From contig NZ_JALJVY010000008.1 in assembly GCF_024168485.1 (NCBI RefSeq), positions 124,001 to 188,000 of the forward strand: 64,000 nucleotides of DNA. The letters are read 5' to 3'. Below are positions 53,259 through 62,582 of the stretch, piece after piece; positions within the stretch are counted from its first letter, which is position 1, and each line of letters starts with the position of its first letter. Source of the DNA: Sphingobium sp. OAS761. GTDB taxonomy: Bacteria > Pseudomonadota > Alphaproteobacteria > Sphingomonadales > Sphingomonadaceae. The notes below the pieces were generated by a model. The model ran no database searches, was not told where the DNA came from, and was given only the letters and a program-made list of their open reading frames with translations. The position numbers and the translations under genes are program-made.

Positions 53259-54803
53259 ATGGCGTTAAGCGTGCCGTCTTCATTCGCGACCGGGCAGGGC
53301 GATGCACTGCCTTTCGCACCGGTCGATCATCTGCTGCTGCGTGGCGAGCCTGATGCGCCCGCGCTGGACGGCCGGTCGGGCAGCTACAGTTTCGCCGAAC
53401 TGGAACAGACGCTGGCGCGCCTTGCGGCGTGGCTGGCGGGTTTCGGGCTGGAACCGGGTGCCCGCGTCGCAAGCTGGATGGCCAAGGGACCGGTCGCGGC
53501 GCTGATACCGCTCGCGGCGCCGCGCGCGGGCTTCGTCCATGTGCCGGTCAATCCGCTGCTCAAGCACGCACAGGTCGCCCATATCCTTTCGGACAGCGGC
53601 GCGGCCGCGCTGGTCGGCGCGGCAACCCGGCTGGACAGCCTGCAAACGGGCGACGTGCCCGCCGGGTGCCAGATTCACCGCGAGGATGACGCGGCGTGCG
53701 CCATGAGCGGCGGGCCGGGCATCGGCCCATCGGATGCGAAGCCGGGGGATCTCGCCGCCATTCTGTACACCAGCGGATCGACCGGCCGGCCCAAGGGCGT
53801 GGTCCTTACGCACGCCAACCTGTGGCTCGGCGCGGTGGCGGTGGCGGACTATCTGGGGATGTCGCCCGACGACCGGACTGCGTGCGTCCTGCCTTTCAGC
53901 TTCGATTATGGACAGAATCAGCTGCTTTCGACCTGGTATGCAGGCGGATGCGCCTATCCGCTCGACTATCTGACTCCGCGTGACGTCATAAAGCTGATCG
54001 ACCGACACGACATAACGACGCTTGCGGGCGTGCCGCCGCTCTGGGTGCAACTGGCGGAACTGGACTGGCCGGCCGATGTCGCGTCAAAGCTGCGGCGGCT
54101 GACGAACAGCGGCGGCGCGTTGACGCGTCCCCTGGTGGCGAAGCTGCGCACGCTGTTCCCGCAGGCTGACCTCTACCCCATGTATGGCCTGACCGAAGCC
54201 TTCCGGTCGACCTATCTTTCACCCGCGCTGGTGGACAGCCATCCCGATTCGATGGGGCGGGCGATACCCTTCGCGGAAATATTGGTCGTGCGCCCCGACG
54301 GCGGCCTGACGGACGATGATGAGCCTGGCGAGCTGGTTCATTGCGGGCCGCTGGTGGCGCAGGGCTATTGGCGCGATGACGTGCGCACGGCCGAGCGGTT
54401 CCGTCCGGCTCCGCCTGCGTCGCGTTACGGCGGAATGGCGGTGTGGTCGGGCGACACGGTGCGACGGGACGAGGAAGGGCTGCTCTATTTCGTGGGCCGC
54501 GACGACGCGATGATCAAATCTGCGGGTAACCGCATCAGCCCCACCGAGATCGAGGAGGCGGCCGTTGCTGCGCCGGGTATCGCCGAAGCGGTGGCACTGG
54601 GCGTCAAGGACGAACGGCTGGGACAGGCGGTACGCCTGCTGGCCCGGGGCGATCCGGCCAGTCGTGACAGGCTCGCCGCACATCTGAAGGCCGAGCTTCC
54701 CAATTTCATGCAGCCCAAGGACATCATCATGCTGGCCGAATTTCCCCGCAACCCCAACGGCAAGATCGATCGGGTGGCGCTGGCACGGGAGTGGGCGGCA
54801 TGA
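53259..54803 (+). CDS. AMP-forming acyl-CoA ligase, exosortase A-associated
   Basis: A 514-residue adenylating enzyme that activates a carboxylic acid, either to CoA or onto the adjacent acyl carrier protein. Core motifs are A3 AAILYTSGSTGRPKGVVLTH, A5 LYPMYGLTEAFRSTYLS, A7 YFVGRDDAMIKSAGNRISP and the A10 lysine in NPNGKIDRVALARE. The order and neighbours (PLP decarboxylase next, carrier protein divergent) match the exosortase A-associated ligase. The stop overlaps the decarboxylase start (ATGA). Confidence 0.92.
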   Translation: MALSVPSSFATGQGDALPFAPVDHLLLRGEPDAPALDGRSGSYSFAELEQTLARLAAWLAGFGLEPGARVASWMAKGPVAALIPLAAPRAGFVHVPVNPLLKHAQVAHILSDSGAAALVGAATRLDSLQTGDVPAGCQIHREDDAACAMSGGPGIGPSDAKPGDLAAILYTSGSTGRPKGVVLTHANLWLGAVAVADYLGMSPDDRTACVLPFSFDYGQNQLLSTWYAGGCAYPLDYLTPRDVIKLIDRHDITTLAGVPPLWVQLAELDWPADVASKLRRLTNSGGALTRPLVAKLRTLFPQADLYPMYGLTEAFRSTYLSPALVDSHPDSMGRAIPFAEILVVRPDGGLTDDDEPGELVHCGPLVAQGYWRDDVRTAERFRPAPPASRYGGMAVWSGDTVRRDEEGLLYFVGRDDAMIKSAGNRISPTEIEEAAVAAPGIAEAVALGVKDERLGQAVRLLARGDPASRDRLAAHLKAELPNFMQPKDIIMLAEFPRNPNGKIDRVALAREWAA

Positions 54804-56032
54804 AGCCGATGGGACCGATCCCGCCCTGGTTCACGAGCGAGGAGGGGATGCTGCTGATCGGCGGGTGCGGCGCGGCCAGCCTGGTGGACGAAGTGGGGGA
54901 TACGCCGCTATTCGTCTATGACATGGGGATCGTGGAGGCGCAGGTGCGCCGTTTCCGTGACGCCATGCCCGATGGACTGCACCTCCATTATGCGATCAAG
55001 GCCAACCCCTTTGCGCCGCTGCTGACACGGATGGCCCATCTGGTCGACGGGTTCGACGTGGCATCGGGCGGCGAACTGGCGATGGCGCTGGAGGCGGAGA
55101 TGGCGCCCGCGCAGATCAGCTTCGCCGGTCCGGGCAAGCGGAACGACGAGCTGTCGGAAGCGATTTTCGCGGGCATCACGATCAACCTGGAATCCGAAGG
55201 CGAAGCGCGCCGCGCGCTGGCGGTCGGCGAAGCCATCGGCAAGACGCCGCGCTTGGCCGTGCGGGTCAATCCGGATTTTGACCTGAAGGGATCGGGGATG
55301 CGCATGGGCGGCGGGGCCAGGCCCTTCGGCGTCGATGCCGACCGTGCGGCCGCACTGGCGCGCAGCGTGATCGATGCCGGCGCGGACTGGCAGGGCTGGC
55401 ACATTTTCGCGGGCAGCCAGAATCTCGATCCGATGGCGATCGTGGAGGCGCAGGCCGCGACCCTGGCGCTGGCGACGCGGCTGTCGGATGCCGTTGGAAA
55501 GGCGCCGCCGCTCGTCAATCTGGGTGGCGGCTTTGGCCTGCCCTATTTCCCCGGCGATGAGCGACTCGACATTCGGCCGATCGGGGTCGCGCTCGATACC
55601 GCGCTCGATGGGCGTGGCGACATATTGGCGGACAGTCATTTCGCAATTGAACTTGGACGGTGGCTGGTCGGGGAAGCCGGCGTCTATCTGACGCGTATAA
55701 TCGACATAAAGACAAGCCAGGGCGAAACCTTCGTGGTGGTCGACGGGGGTTTGCATCATCAACTCGCGGCCAGCGGCAATTTCGGAACGGTCGTCAGGCG
55801 CAACTATCCCATGGCGGTGGCCAATCGTTTCGACCACGATCCGGCGCCAGGACCGGTCACTGTGGTGGGATGCCTTTGCACGCCGATCGACCGGCTGGGA
55901 GACAAGGTAGCGTTGCCGCCCGTCGTGGAGGGCGACCTCATCGCTCTGTTTCTGGCGGGAGCATATGGCGCGTCCGCTAGTCCTGTCGCATTTCTTGGAC
56001 ATCCCGCACCGCACGAACTTTTACTTGGCTGA
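54800..56032 (+). CDS. PLP-dependent decarboxylase, exosortase A-associated
   Basis: A 410-residue fold-III decarboxylase of the diaminopimelate/ornithine decarboxylase family. The pyridoxal phosphate lysine lies in LHYAIKANPFAPLL, the phosphate-binding glycine loop in LGGGFGLPYFPGD, and the active-site cysteine region in VVGCLCTPIDRLGD. It likely makes an amine that the neighbouring ligase and carrier protein handle. The ATG at 54800 overlaps the ligase stop. A 133-bp gap follows, so the next gene probably has its own promoter. Confidence 0.92.
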   Translation: MKPMGPIPPWFTSEEGMLLIGGCGAASLVDEVGDTPLFVYDMGIVEAQVRRFRDAMPDGLHLHYAIKANPFAPLLTRMAHLVDGFDVASGGELAMALEAEMAPAQISFAGPGKRNDELSEAIFAGITINLESEGEARRALAVGEAIGKTPRLAVRVNPDFDLKGSGMRMGGGARPFGVDADRAAALARSVIDAGADWQGWHIFAGSQNLDPMAIVEAQAATLALATRLSDAVGKAPPLVNLGGGFGLPYFPGDERLDIRPIGVALDTALDGRGDILADSHFAIELGRWLVGEAGVYLTRIIDIKTSQGETFVVVDGGLHHQLAASGNFGTVVRRNYPMAVANRFDHDPAPGPVTVVGCLCTPIDRLGDKVALPPVVEGDLIALFLAGAYGASASPVAFLGHPAPHELLLG

Positions 56033-56165
56033 TTTGTTCGGGACTTAACTCCTAACGGTATCTTTACCCTTTGCAGGCAAGACGGGGCCTGAAAGCCATG
56101 CGTCTGTCTGTCGTCCACACCTCTTGGGCGGCGTCCTACGCAAGGCCGTGCAAAGAGGTGAGATT

Positions 56166-56810
56166 ATGCGTTTCCTGTCGGTTTCCAGGCTCCTGATCGG
56201 CGTATCGCTGCCTGCCGTGGCCCTGTCGGGTTGCGCGTCTGCGCCCAGCGGCCCGCAGCTGCCTCCTGCATCCTTCGTCTCGACGCAGGAAGGCCCGGGC
56301 GAGGAATATGTCATCGGTCCGCTCGACGACCTCACCATTTTCGTTTGGCGCAACCCGGAACTGGGCGCCAAGGTGCAGGTGCGCCCTGATGGTCGCATCA
56401 CCACGCCGTTGATCACGGACATGCCGGCGGTGGGCAAGACGCCCAAGATGCTGGCCGACGACATCAAGCTGGCGCTGACCCAATATATCGAAAACCCGCT
56501 GGTTTCGGTCATCGTCAACAATTTCAGCGGCACCTTCAGCCAGCAAGTGCGGATCGTCGGGGCGACCGACAAGCCCGCGTCCATCCCCTATCGCGCCAAC
56601 ATGACGCTGCTCGACGCGATGATCGCGGTTGGCGGTCTCAGTGAATTCGCCGCCGGCAATCGCGCCCGACTGGTCCGTTTCGACAAGAATACGGGCAAGC
56701 AGAAGGAATATCAGGTTCGCCTGGGCGACCTTCTGAAGAAGGGCGACACGAAGGCCAATGTGATGCTCGCTCCGGGCGACGTCATCATCATTCCCGAAAG
56801 CATGTTCTGA
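56166..56810 (+). CDS. Exopolysaccharide export lipoprotein (Wza-like), XrtA-associated
   Basis: A 214-residue outer-membrane polysaccharide export protein. The lipobox is VALSGC (cysteine near 22), followed by the Poly_export domain EEYVIGPLDDLTIFVWRNPE and VQVRPDGRITTPLI, then a SLBB domain (QVRIVGATDKPASIPYRANM). It should form the outer-membrane channel for polymer. The ATG at 56166 has AGAGGTGAG upstream. It starts a run of five closely packed genes for synthesis and export. Confidence 0.92.
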   Translation: MRFLSVSRLLIGVSLPAVALSGCASAPSGPQLPPASFVSTQEGPGEEYVIGPLDDLTIFVWRNPELGAKVQVRPDGRITTPLITDMPAVGKTPKMLADDIKLALTQYIENPLVSVIVNNFSGTFSQQVRIVGATDKPASIPYRANMTLLDAMIAVGGLSEFAAGNRARLVRFDKNTGKQKEYQVRLGDLLKKGDTKANVMLAPGDVIIIPESMF

Positions 56811-56811
56811 C

Positions 56812-58329
56812 ATGGCCGCACTACTCGATGAATTGCTCGTTCTGCTGCACGGCATCTGGAGCCGTCGCTGGACTGCGCTGGCGGTGGCCTGGGGCATCGC
56901 TATGGCCGGATGGCTGGGAGTGGCCTTCATTCCCAACAGCTATCAGTCCAAGGCGCGTGTCTATGTGAACACCCAGTCGTTGCTGGAGGACAAGGTCGGC
57001 ATCACGCCGATGCAGTCTCAGCAGGATCTGGACCGGGTGCGCAGCACCCTGGCCAGCGCGGAGAATCTGGAACGGGTGGTGCGCGAAACCGACCTGTCGC
57101 AGACCGTGTCCGGCCCGCGCGACGTCGCCGCGAAGATCACCAAGCTGCGGGAAAATATCACCGTATTGGCCCAGGCTGATCCCAGCATGATCGACATCAG
57201 CGCGATTTCGGCGGATTCCAGCCTGTCCGACGGCGCCAATGCGCGGATTTCGCAGCAGATCGTGCAAAAGCTGATCGACATTTTCCAGGAAGCGAACCTG
57301 TCGGGAGACCGGAACGAAACGAAGCAGAGCCTCGCCTTTCTAGACCAGCAGATCGCCCAGCGCGGGAAACAGCTGGAAGCGGCCGACCAGCGCCGCGTGG
57401 AATTCGCGCAACGCTATGTCGGGCTGCTGCCCGGCGCCGGCTCGATCAGCCAGCGCATGGACGCCGCGCGCATGGAGATCAACAATATCGATTCGCAGTT
57501 GGTGCAGGCCCAAAGTGCGCTGAGCGCCATGAACGGCCAGCTGGCCGGGACGCCGCAGACGCTGCCGGGTGTCAGCGCGTCGGGCGGCGCGTCGCCCCTT
57601 TCCCAGGCGCAGGCGAACCTGGCGTCGATGAAGGCGCGCGGCTGGACCAGCAGCCATCCCGATGTCATCGCCGCCCAGCGTGAGGTCGACGCCCTTCGCA
57701 ATGCGGGCGGGGGCAGCGCCGGCGGAGGTGGCACGCCCAATCCCGCCTATCTGTCGATCAAGTCGATGCAGGCGGAACGCGCCGCCACGGTGCAGGCGCT
57801 CCAGACCCGCAAGGCGCAGCTTCAGGCCGACCTGAACACGATGATGAGCAAGCAGGTCGACGAACCGGGCATCGCGTCGGAGCAGGAAAAGCTGGACCGC
57901 GACTATGAGGTCCTGAAGACCCAATATGACAAGCTGCTGGCGGACCGTGAGGAAATCCGGCTGCGTGGCGAAGTGAAGACGGAAACCGGGTCGGTCCAGT
58001 TCCGTGTCATCCAGCCGCCCAGCGCCCCGACAGCGCCCGCCGCCCCCAACCGGCCGCTTTTGCTGCTGGGCGTGCTGATCCTCGCCATTGGTGCGGGCGT
58101 AGGCGTTGCCTTCGCCATGGGGCAGATGAGGGGAACATTCCCGACCGCTGCGCGGCTGGAGCGGGCGATCGGCCTGCCGGTCGTCGGGTCCATCAGCCAG
58201 CTTCGTACCGCCGCGCAGGCTGCGGTTGAGCGTCAGCGGCTCAAATGGTTCGCGGGTGCGAGCGGTGCTCTGGTCGCTGCGTGCCTGTTGCTGATCGTCG
58301 TCGAATTCGTCCAGCGCGGCATGGCGTGA
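56812..58329 (+). CDS. Polysaccharide chain-length determinant (Wzz-like), XrtA-associated
   Basis: A 505-residue inner-membrane co-polymerase. An N-terminal transmembrane helix (WTALAVAWGIAMAGWLGVAF) precedes the Wzz domain SYQSKARVYVNTQSLLEDKV and a long periplasmic coiled coil (DQQIAQRGKQLEAADQRRVE). A second helix (LLLLGVLILAIGAGVGVAF) and a third near the C-terminus follow. It controls polymer length and pairs with the tyrosine kinase gene next to it. Starts one base after the export gene stop. Confidence 0.9.
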   Translation: MAALLDELLVLLHGIWSRRWTALAVAWGIAMAGWLGVAFIPNSYQSKARVYVNTQSLLEDKVGITPMQSQQDLDRVRSTLASAENLERVVRETDLSQTVSGPRDVAAKITKLRENITVLAQADPSMIDISAISADSSLSDGANARISQQIVQKLIDIFQEANLSGDRNETKQSLAFLDQQIAQRGKQLEAADQRRVEFAQRYVGLLPGAGSISQRMDAARMEINNIDSQLVQAQSALSAMNGQLAGTPQTLPGVSASGGASPLSQAQANLASMKARGWTSSHPDVIAAQREVDALRNAGGGSAGGGGTPNPAYLSIKSMQAERAATVQALQTRKAQLQADLNTMMSKQVDEPGIASEQEKLDRDYEVLKTQYDKLLADREEIRLRGEVKTETGSVQFRVIQPPSAPTAPAAPNRPLLLLGVLILAIGAGVGVAFAMGQMRGTFPTAARLERAIGLPVVGSISQLRTAAQAAVERQRLKWFAGASGALVAACLLLIVVEFVQRGMA

Positions 58330-58343
58330 AGGAGCCCCGAAGC

Positions 58344-59249
58344 ATGAACCAGCACAGCTCCATCAAGGGCGGATCGTTGATCGAGCGCGCCACGGAAATC
58401 TATGATTTCAGCGCTGCATTGCGTGGCCGCGCGGCTCCGGCGGTCGAAGCGCCCGCCGATCTTCCCGCCGCTGCCGATCCGTTCGTGGCGCCGCAGGCTG
58501 CCCAGGTGACGCGTGCGCCGGCCTGGACGGGACCGGTCCAGCCAATCGACCGCGCGCTGCTCGTCGAAGGCGGTTTCCTGGCGCCGCATGGCCCGGTTAC
58601 CGCGATGAGCGAGGAGTTTCGCCTGCTCAAGCGCGATCTGCTGGCTCTGCTGAACAAGAGCGGGCGCGGCAATCACATCCTGGTTTGTTCGGCACATAGC
58701 GGCGATGGGAAGACATTCTGCGCCATCAACCTGGCGCTCAGCCTGGCCGCGGAGAAGGATCGGGAGATCCTGCTGGTCGATGCCGATTTCGGCAAACCGG
58801 GCGTCCCCGGGGCGCTTGGGCTGAACGCCGGGCCGGGCCTGATGGATGCGCTGGCCGATCCCGCCATCGCCATCGAGGATTGCGTCATCCGCACCGACAT
58901 TGCCTCGCTGTCCGTGCTGCCCGCCGGACAACGCAGCAATGACGACACCGAATATCTGGCGTCGGCACGGACGGAAATGCTGCTGGCGCGGCTGACCGAA
59001 GGACGGCCCGAACGCATCATAATTTTCGATTCGCCGCCGCTGCTGGCTGCGTCGCCCGCCACTGTGCTGGCCAGCCACGCGGCGGTCGCGCTGCTGGTGG
59101 CGCGTGCGGACCAGACGAGCGAGAGCGCCCTGCGCGAGGCGGCGGGAATGCTGAAGGGCGCTGAGCAGGTGCAGCTTCTGCTCAATGCCGTGCGCTTCAC
59201 CGGCGGACGCCGGTTCGGCAGCTATTATGCCAAGGGGGATTCCCAGTGA
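58344..59249 (+). CDS. Bacterial tyrosine autokinase (Wzc/CapB-like), XrtA-associated
   Basis: A 301-residue cytoplasmic BY-kinase that cooperates with the Wzz-like protein to regulate polymerisation. Motifs: Walker A SAHSGDGKTFCAINLALSLA, Walker A' ILLVDADFGKPGVPG and Walker B RIIIFDSPPLL. The C-terminus has a Tyr pair (SYYAKGDSQ), shorter than the Tyr cluster of Wzc, so autophosphorylation sites are few. The ATG at 58344 follows GAAGGAG. The stop overlaps the next start (ATGA-type). Confidence 0.9.
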   Translation: MNQHSSIKGGSLIERATEIYDFSAALRGRAAPAVEAPADLPAAADPFVAPQAAQVTRAPAWTGPVQPIDRALLVEGGFLAPHGPVTAMSEEFRLLKRDLLALLNKSGRGNHILVCSAHSGDGKTFCAINLALSLAAEKDREILLVDADFGKPGVPGALGLNAGPGLMDALADPAIAIEDCVIRTDIASLSVLPAGQRSNDDTEYLASARTEMLLARLTEGRPERIIIFDSPPLLAASPATVLASHAAVALLVARADQTSESALREAAGMLKGAEQVQLLLNAVRFTGGRRFGSYYAKGDSQ

Positions 59250-60850
59250 AGACGCTACACATCTGTGCGCAGGCCGCCACCGTGGCCGCACTGGCGGCTG
59301 CAATGCCCGCCACAGCGCAGGATTCCCGCGCCGACCGGCGGGTCGACATCCTGCCCTATGTCGGGATTGATCAGGCGGTCATGGCGCCGCTGAAGGGTGG
59401 CGGGGATATCCTGACCTATACCAACGTCACCGCCGGTATTTCCGCTGAAGTGCAAAACCGTCGCATCGAAGCGGCGGTGGACGTGGAATATAATCACAGC
59501 TTCGGCTGGGGCAGCCAGGCGCCCGATCAGGATGTGTTGAGCGGCGTGGCCCATGCCAACATCAACGTGGCGCGGGGCCTGTCCTTCCAGACCGGCGGCC
59601 TGGCGACGCGCGTGCGCACCGATGGCCTGTCCGGCGCCCTGCCGCAGCGCGACACCTATACCAGCCAGGTCTGGGCTGCCTATGCCGGCCCCAGCTACAC
59701 GACGCAGATCGGGGATATTTCCGTCAACGGTTCCTATCGCCTGGGCTATGCCCGCGTCGACGACGACGTGAACCAGAATTTCAGCGGCGCGCAGCCAGCC
59801 GGGTCCTACGCCGATAGCTGGACCCACAGCCTGATGGGATCAGTCGGCTTTGCGCCTGGCACGGTGCTGCCGGCTGTCGGCCTGACCGCCAGCGCCGGCT
59901 ACGACCGCGAGGATGCGAGTCAGCTCGACCAACGGTTCGAGGATGGCTGGGGCCGGGTCGACGCGACGCTGCCGGTGTCGCCGACCGTCGCACTCGTCGG
60001 CGGGGTCGGCTATGAGGAGATCAAGATCAGCCAGCGCTCGCCGCTGCTCGACGGCGACGGTCTGCCGGTCATTCGCAATGGCCGCTACGTCACCGACAAA
60101 AGCTCGCCGCGCGCGCTCGTCTATGATTTCGACGACATCATCTGGGACGTCGGCGTGCTCTGGCGCCCCAGCCGCAGGACATCGCTTCAGGCGCGGGTTG
60201 GCGAGCGCTATGGCGGCATGACCTATCAGGGCAGCTTCCTGTGGCAGGGCCGCGACAGCCACTTCGCGCTGATCGTGTTTGACGGCATCGACAGCTTCGG
60301 CCGCCTGATCACCGCCGATGTAGCGGCGCTTGACGGCAGCAGCTTCGATGTGGCACGCAATCCTTTCACCGGCGACATAACCGGCTGCGCCTTCTCCACC
60401 ACCGGCGGGGGGCAGTGCTTCAATGACGCATTGTCGGGCATCACCGGCGCGAATTTCCGCTATCGCGGCGTGTCGGCCCAATATGCCTTGCGGCGCGGGC
60501 CGTGGGGATGGGGCGTTGGCGCGGGCTATTCGCAGCGCAAGTTCATCACGCCGACCGGGCAGACTGTTCTGATCCGCGGATCGCGCGACCAGAACTGGTT
60601 CGGCAACGGGTCGCTGACATATCAGTTCAACGATCGCGACAGCCTGGATACCGTGGTCTACATCAATTATTTCGATGCCAGCGGCGGCCGTCCGGACGTT
60701 CTGAATTACGGTGCGTTCACCAGCTATTACAAGGGACTCACGCGAAAATTGTCCGCCTCCGCCTCACTGGGGCTGGATGGCGTGCAGGCTGATGATCTCG
60801 ACGCGATCATCAGCGCGATGGGCCAGGTCGGGTTGCGTTACAGCTTTTAA
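59246..60850 (+). CDS. Outer-membrane beta-barrel protein, XrtA-associated
   Basis: A 534-residue exported protein with a signal peptide (AATVAALAAAMPATAQD) and a series of amphipathic beta strands ending in the C-terminal aromatic of outer-membrane barrels (MGQVGLRYSF). It matches the protein found after the tyrosine kinase in XrtA loci and sometimes misnamed as a translocase component. It is probably an outer-membrane pore or modification partner for polysaccharide. Role inferred from position. Confidence 0.82.
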   Translation: MKTLHICAQAATVAALAAAMPATAQDSRADRRVDILPYVGIDQAVMAPLKGGGDILTYTNVTAGISAEVQNRRIEAAVDVEYNHSFGWGSQAPDQDVLSGVAHANINVARGLSFQTGGLATRVRTDGLSGALPQRDTYTSQVWAAYAGPSYTTQIGDISVNGSYRLGYARVDDDVNQNFSGAQPAGSYADSWTHSLMGSVGFAPGTVLPAVGLTASAGYDREDASQLDQRFEDGWGRVDATLPVSPTVALVGGVGYEEIKISQRSPLLDGDGLPVIRNGRYVTDKSSPRALVYDFDDIIWDVGVLWRPSRRTSLQARVGERYGGMTYQGSFLWQGRDSHFALIVFDGIDSFGRLITADVAALDGSSFDVARNPFTGDITGCAFSTTGGGQCFNDALSGITGANFRYRGVSAQYALRRGPWGWGVGAGYSQRKFITPTGQTVLIRGSRDQNWFGNGSLTYQFNDRDSLDTVVYINYFDASGGRPDVLNYGAFTSYYKGLTRKLSASASLGLDGVQADDLDAIISAMGQVGLRYSF

Positions 60851-60907
60851 GGGAAAACCGGCGACGAAGGGCGCGAGCGGCGCCGGGAGCCGGGTGGAGA
60901 CGAACAG

Positions 60908-62557
60908 ATGTATGATCAGTTCTACGGATTGCAGGGCCGCCCGTTCCAGCTGACGCCGGACCCGCATTATTATTTCGAGAGCGCCACGCATCGCAAGGCA
61001 CTGTCCTATCTGGGCTATGGCCTGGCGCAGGGCGAAGGGTTCATCGTCATCACCGGCGATATCGGCGCGGGCAAGACGACGCTGGTCGGCCATCTGATGC
61101 AGACCATCGATCCGTCGCGGCTGACGGCCGTCAAGATCGTGACGACACAGGTCGGCGGGGACGACATGCTGCGCATGGCCGCCCAGAGCTTCGGTCTTGC
61201 GAGCGAGGGGATGACCAAGGCGGCGACGCTGCACGCGATCGAAAGTTTCCTCCATGCCCAGGCGCGCGCCGGGCGTCGCACCCTGCTGATCGTTGACGAA
61301 GCGCAGAACCTGCCGGTGCAGGCAATAGAGGAACTGCGGATGCTGTCGAACTTCCAGCTCGGGGGACAGTCGCTGCTGCAGATATTCCTGCTGGGTCAGC
61401 CGGAGTTTCGCGATCTGGTCAAATCGCCGGAACTGGAGCAGTTGCGCCAGCGGGTGATCGCGACGCATCATCTGGAACCGATGATGGCGCATGAGATCGA
61501 GCCCTATGTCCTGCATCGACTTGGCGTTGCCGGCTGGCAGGGCGATCCGCGCTTTACCGCGGCGGCCTTCGCGGCGCTCTATGCCGCGACCGACGGCGTG
61601 CCGCGCCGGCTGAACGCGGTAGTCAGCCGGGTCTTGCTGATGGGTGCGATCGAACAGCTGCATGAAATCGATGCCGATGTCGTCATCGCTGTCGTCGCGG
61701 ACATGGGACTGGATGCCGACCTGACGCCGGAGCCGGTTGCGCCGTCCGCGCTCGATGCGATCGATGCGGTCGACGCCGCCGAACCCAATACGGCAGCGGA
61801 ATCCGAACCCGAGGCCGAACAGCCCCTGGTCGCGCAGGCCGAACCGACGTGGGACGAGGCAGAGTGCGATGACGCCGACGATCTGCCGGGCGATGATGAC
61901 GACATTGTGGAGGAAGGTCTGGCTGTCGAAGAGTGGGAGAGGGCCGCGGAGCCCGAAATCACGGCGACTGACGAACCCGCCGTGCCTGCTGCATTTTCGG
62001 ACGACGTCTTGGCCGGGGACACGCAAGAGGATCAAGATGGGCAGTCTGCCGACGAAGATCGCTGGCTGCGCGTCACGCCGCCAGCGATTGACCCGGCGCC
62101 CTTCGCAGCGCCTTTTGCCGGACCGACCGGACGCGACGAGGCGGGAGCGGAAGAGGAGATCGAAAGCTTCGCGGACTGGGACATCGATCCTGTCGTGGAC
62201 GAAGAGTCGCCCATTTCGGTGGTGGCGCAGACCACTCACGACGTGGGGGACGACCGCGTTCCCGATCAATCCGTCGACGCGCTGCGCGCCGACATGATGG
62301 ACGAGATCGCGGCCTTGCGCGCCGAAATCTCATCCCTGCGTGCCATGCAGGCACATCCGCATTTCGCGCCCGCCGACACCGTCGATCCGGAGGTCCTGAA
62401 AAGCTGTTTCACCTTGATCGAGGAGCGGCTGGTGGCGCTGGAATTCCGCGCCGAGGAACAGGATACGGCGCTTCGCCGCGTGCTGACGCTGCTGGTCGAA
62501 TGGGTTGAGCGCGAAGACCGCATGAGCGAGGGTGCAAGGGGCGCGGCCGCCGCTTGA
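60908..62557 (+). CDS. ExeA-like AAA ATPase, XrtA-associated
   Basis: A 549-residue protein. The N-terminal ATPase (about 1-270) starts MYDQFYGLQGRPFQLTPDPH, with Walker A GDIGAGKTTL (about 46-55) and Walker B TLLIVDEAQNLP; it belongs to the ExeA/GspA-like secretion ATPases of PEP-CTERM loci. A long, strongly acidic linker (about 280-450) follows, then a coiled coil (MMDEIAALRAEISSLRAMQA). It probably energises or senses export. Here the acidic region is unusually extended. Confidence 0.9.
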   Translation: MYDQFYGLQGRPFQLTPDPHYYFESATHRKALSYLGYGLAQGEGFIVITGDIGAGKTTLVGHLMQTIDPSRLTAVKIVTTQVGGDDMLRMAAQSFGLASEGMTKAATLHAIESFLHAQARAGRRTLLIVDEAQNLPVQAIEELRMLSNFQLGGQSLLQIFLLGQPEFRDLVKSPELEQLRQRVIATHHLEPMMAHEIEPYVLHRLGVAGWQGDPRFTAAAFAALYAATDGVPRRLNAVVSRVLLMGAIEQLHEIDADVVIAVVADMGLDADLTPEPVAPSALDAIDAVDAAEPNTAAESEPEAEQPLVAQAEPTWDEAECDDADDLPGDDDDIVEEGLAVEEWERAAEPEITATDEPAVPAAFSDDVLAGDTQEDQDGQSADEDRWLRVTPPAIDPAPFAAPFAGPTGRDEAGAEEEIESFADWDIDPVVDEESPISVVAQTTHDVGDDRVPDQSVDALRADMMDEIAALRAEISSLRAMQAHPHFAPADTVDPEVLKSCFTLIEERLVALEFRAEEQDTALRRVLTLLVEWVEREDRMSEGARGAAAA

Positions 62558-62582
62558 GCGGGCGGACCAGCCAGGGACCGGA

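Noticed and set aside
56041..56165. A CtrA site (TTAACTCCTAACGG) before the export gene
   Set aside because: The second half-site does not fit the TTAA-N7-TTAA pattern.
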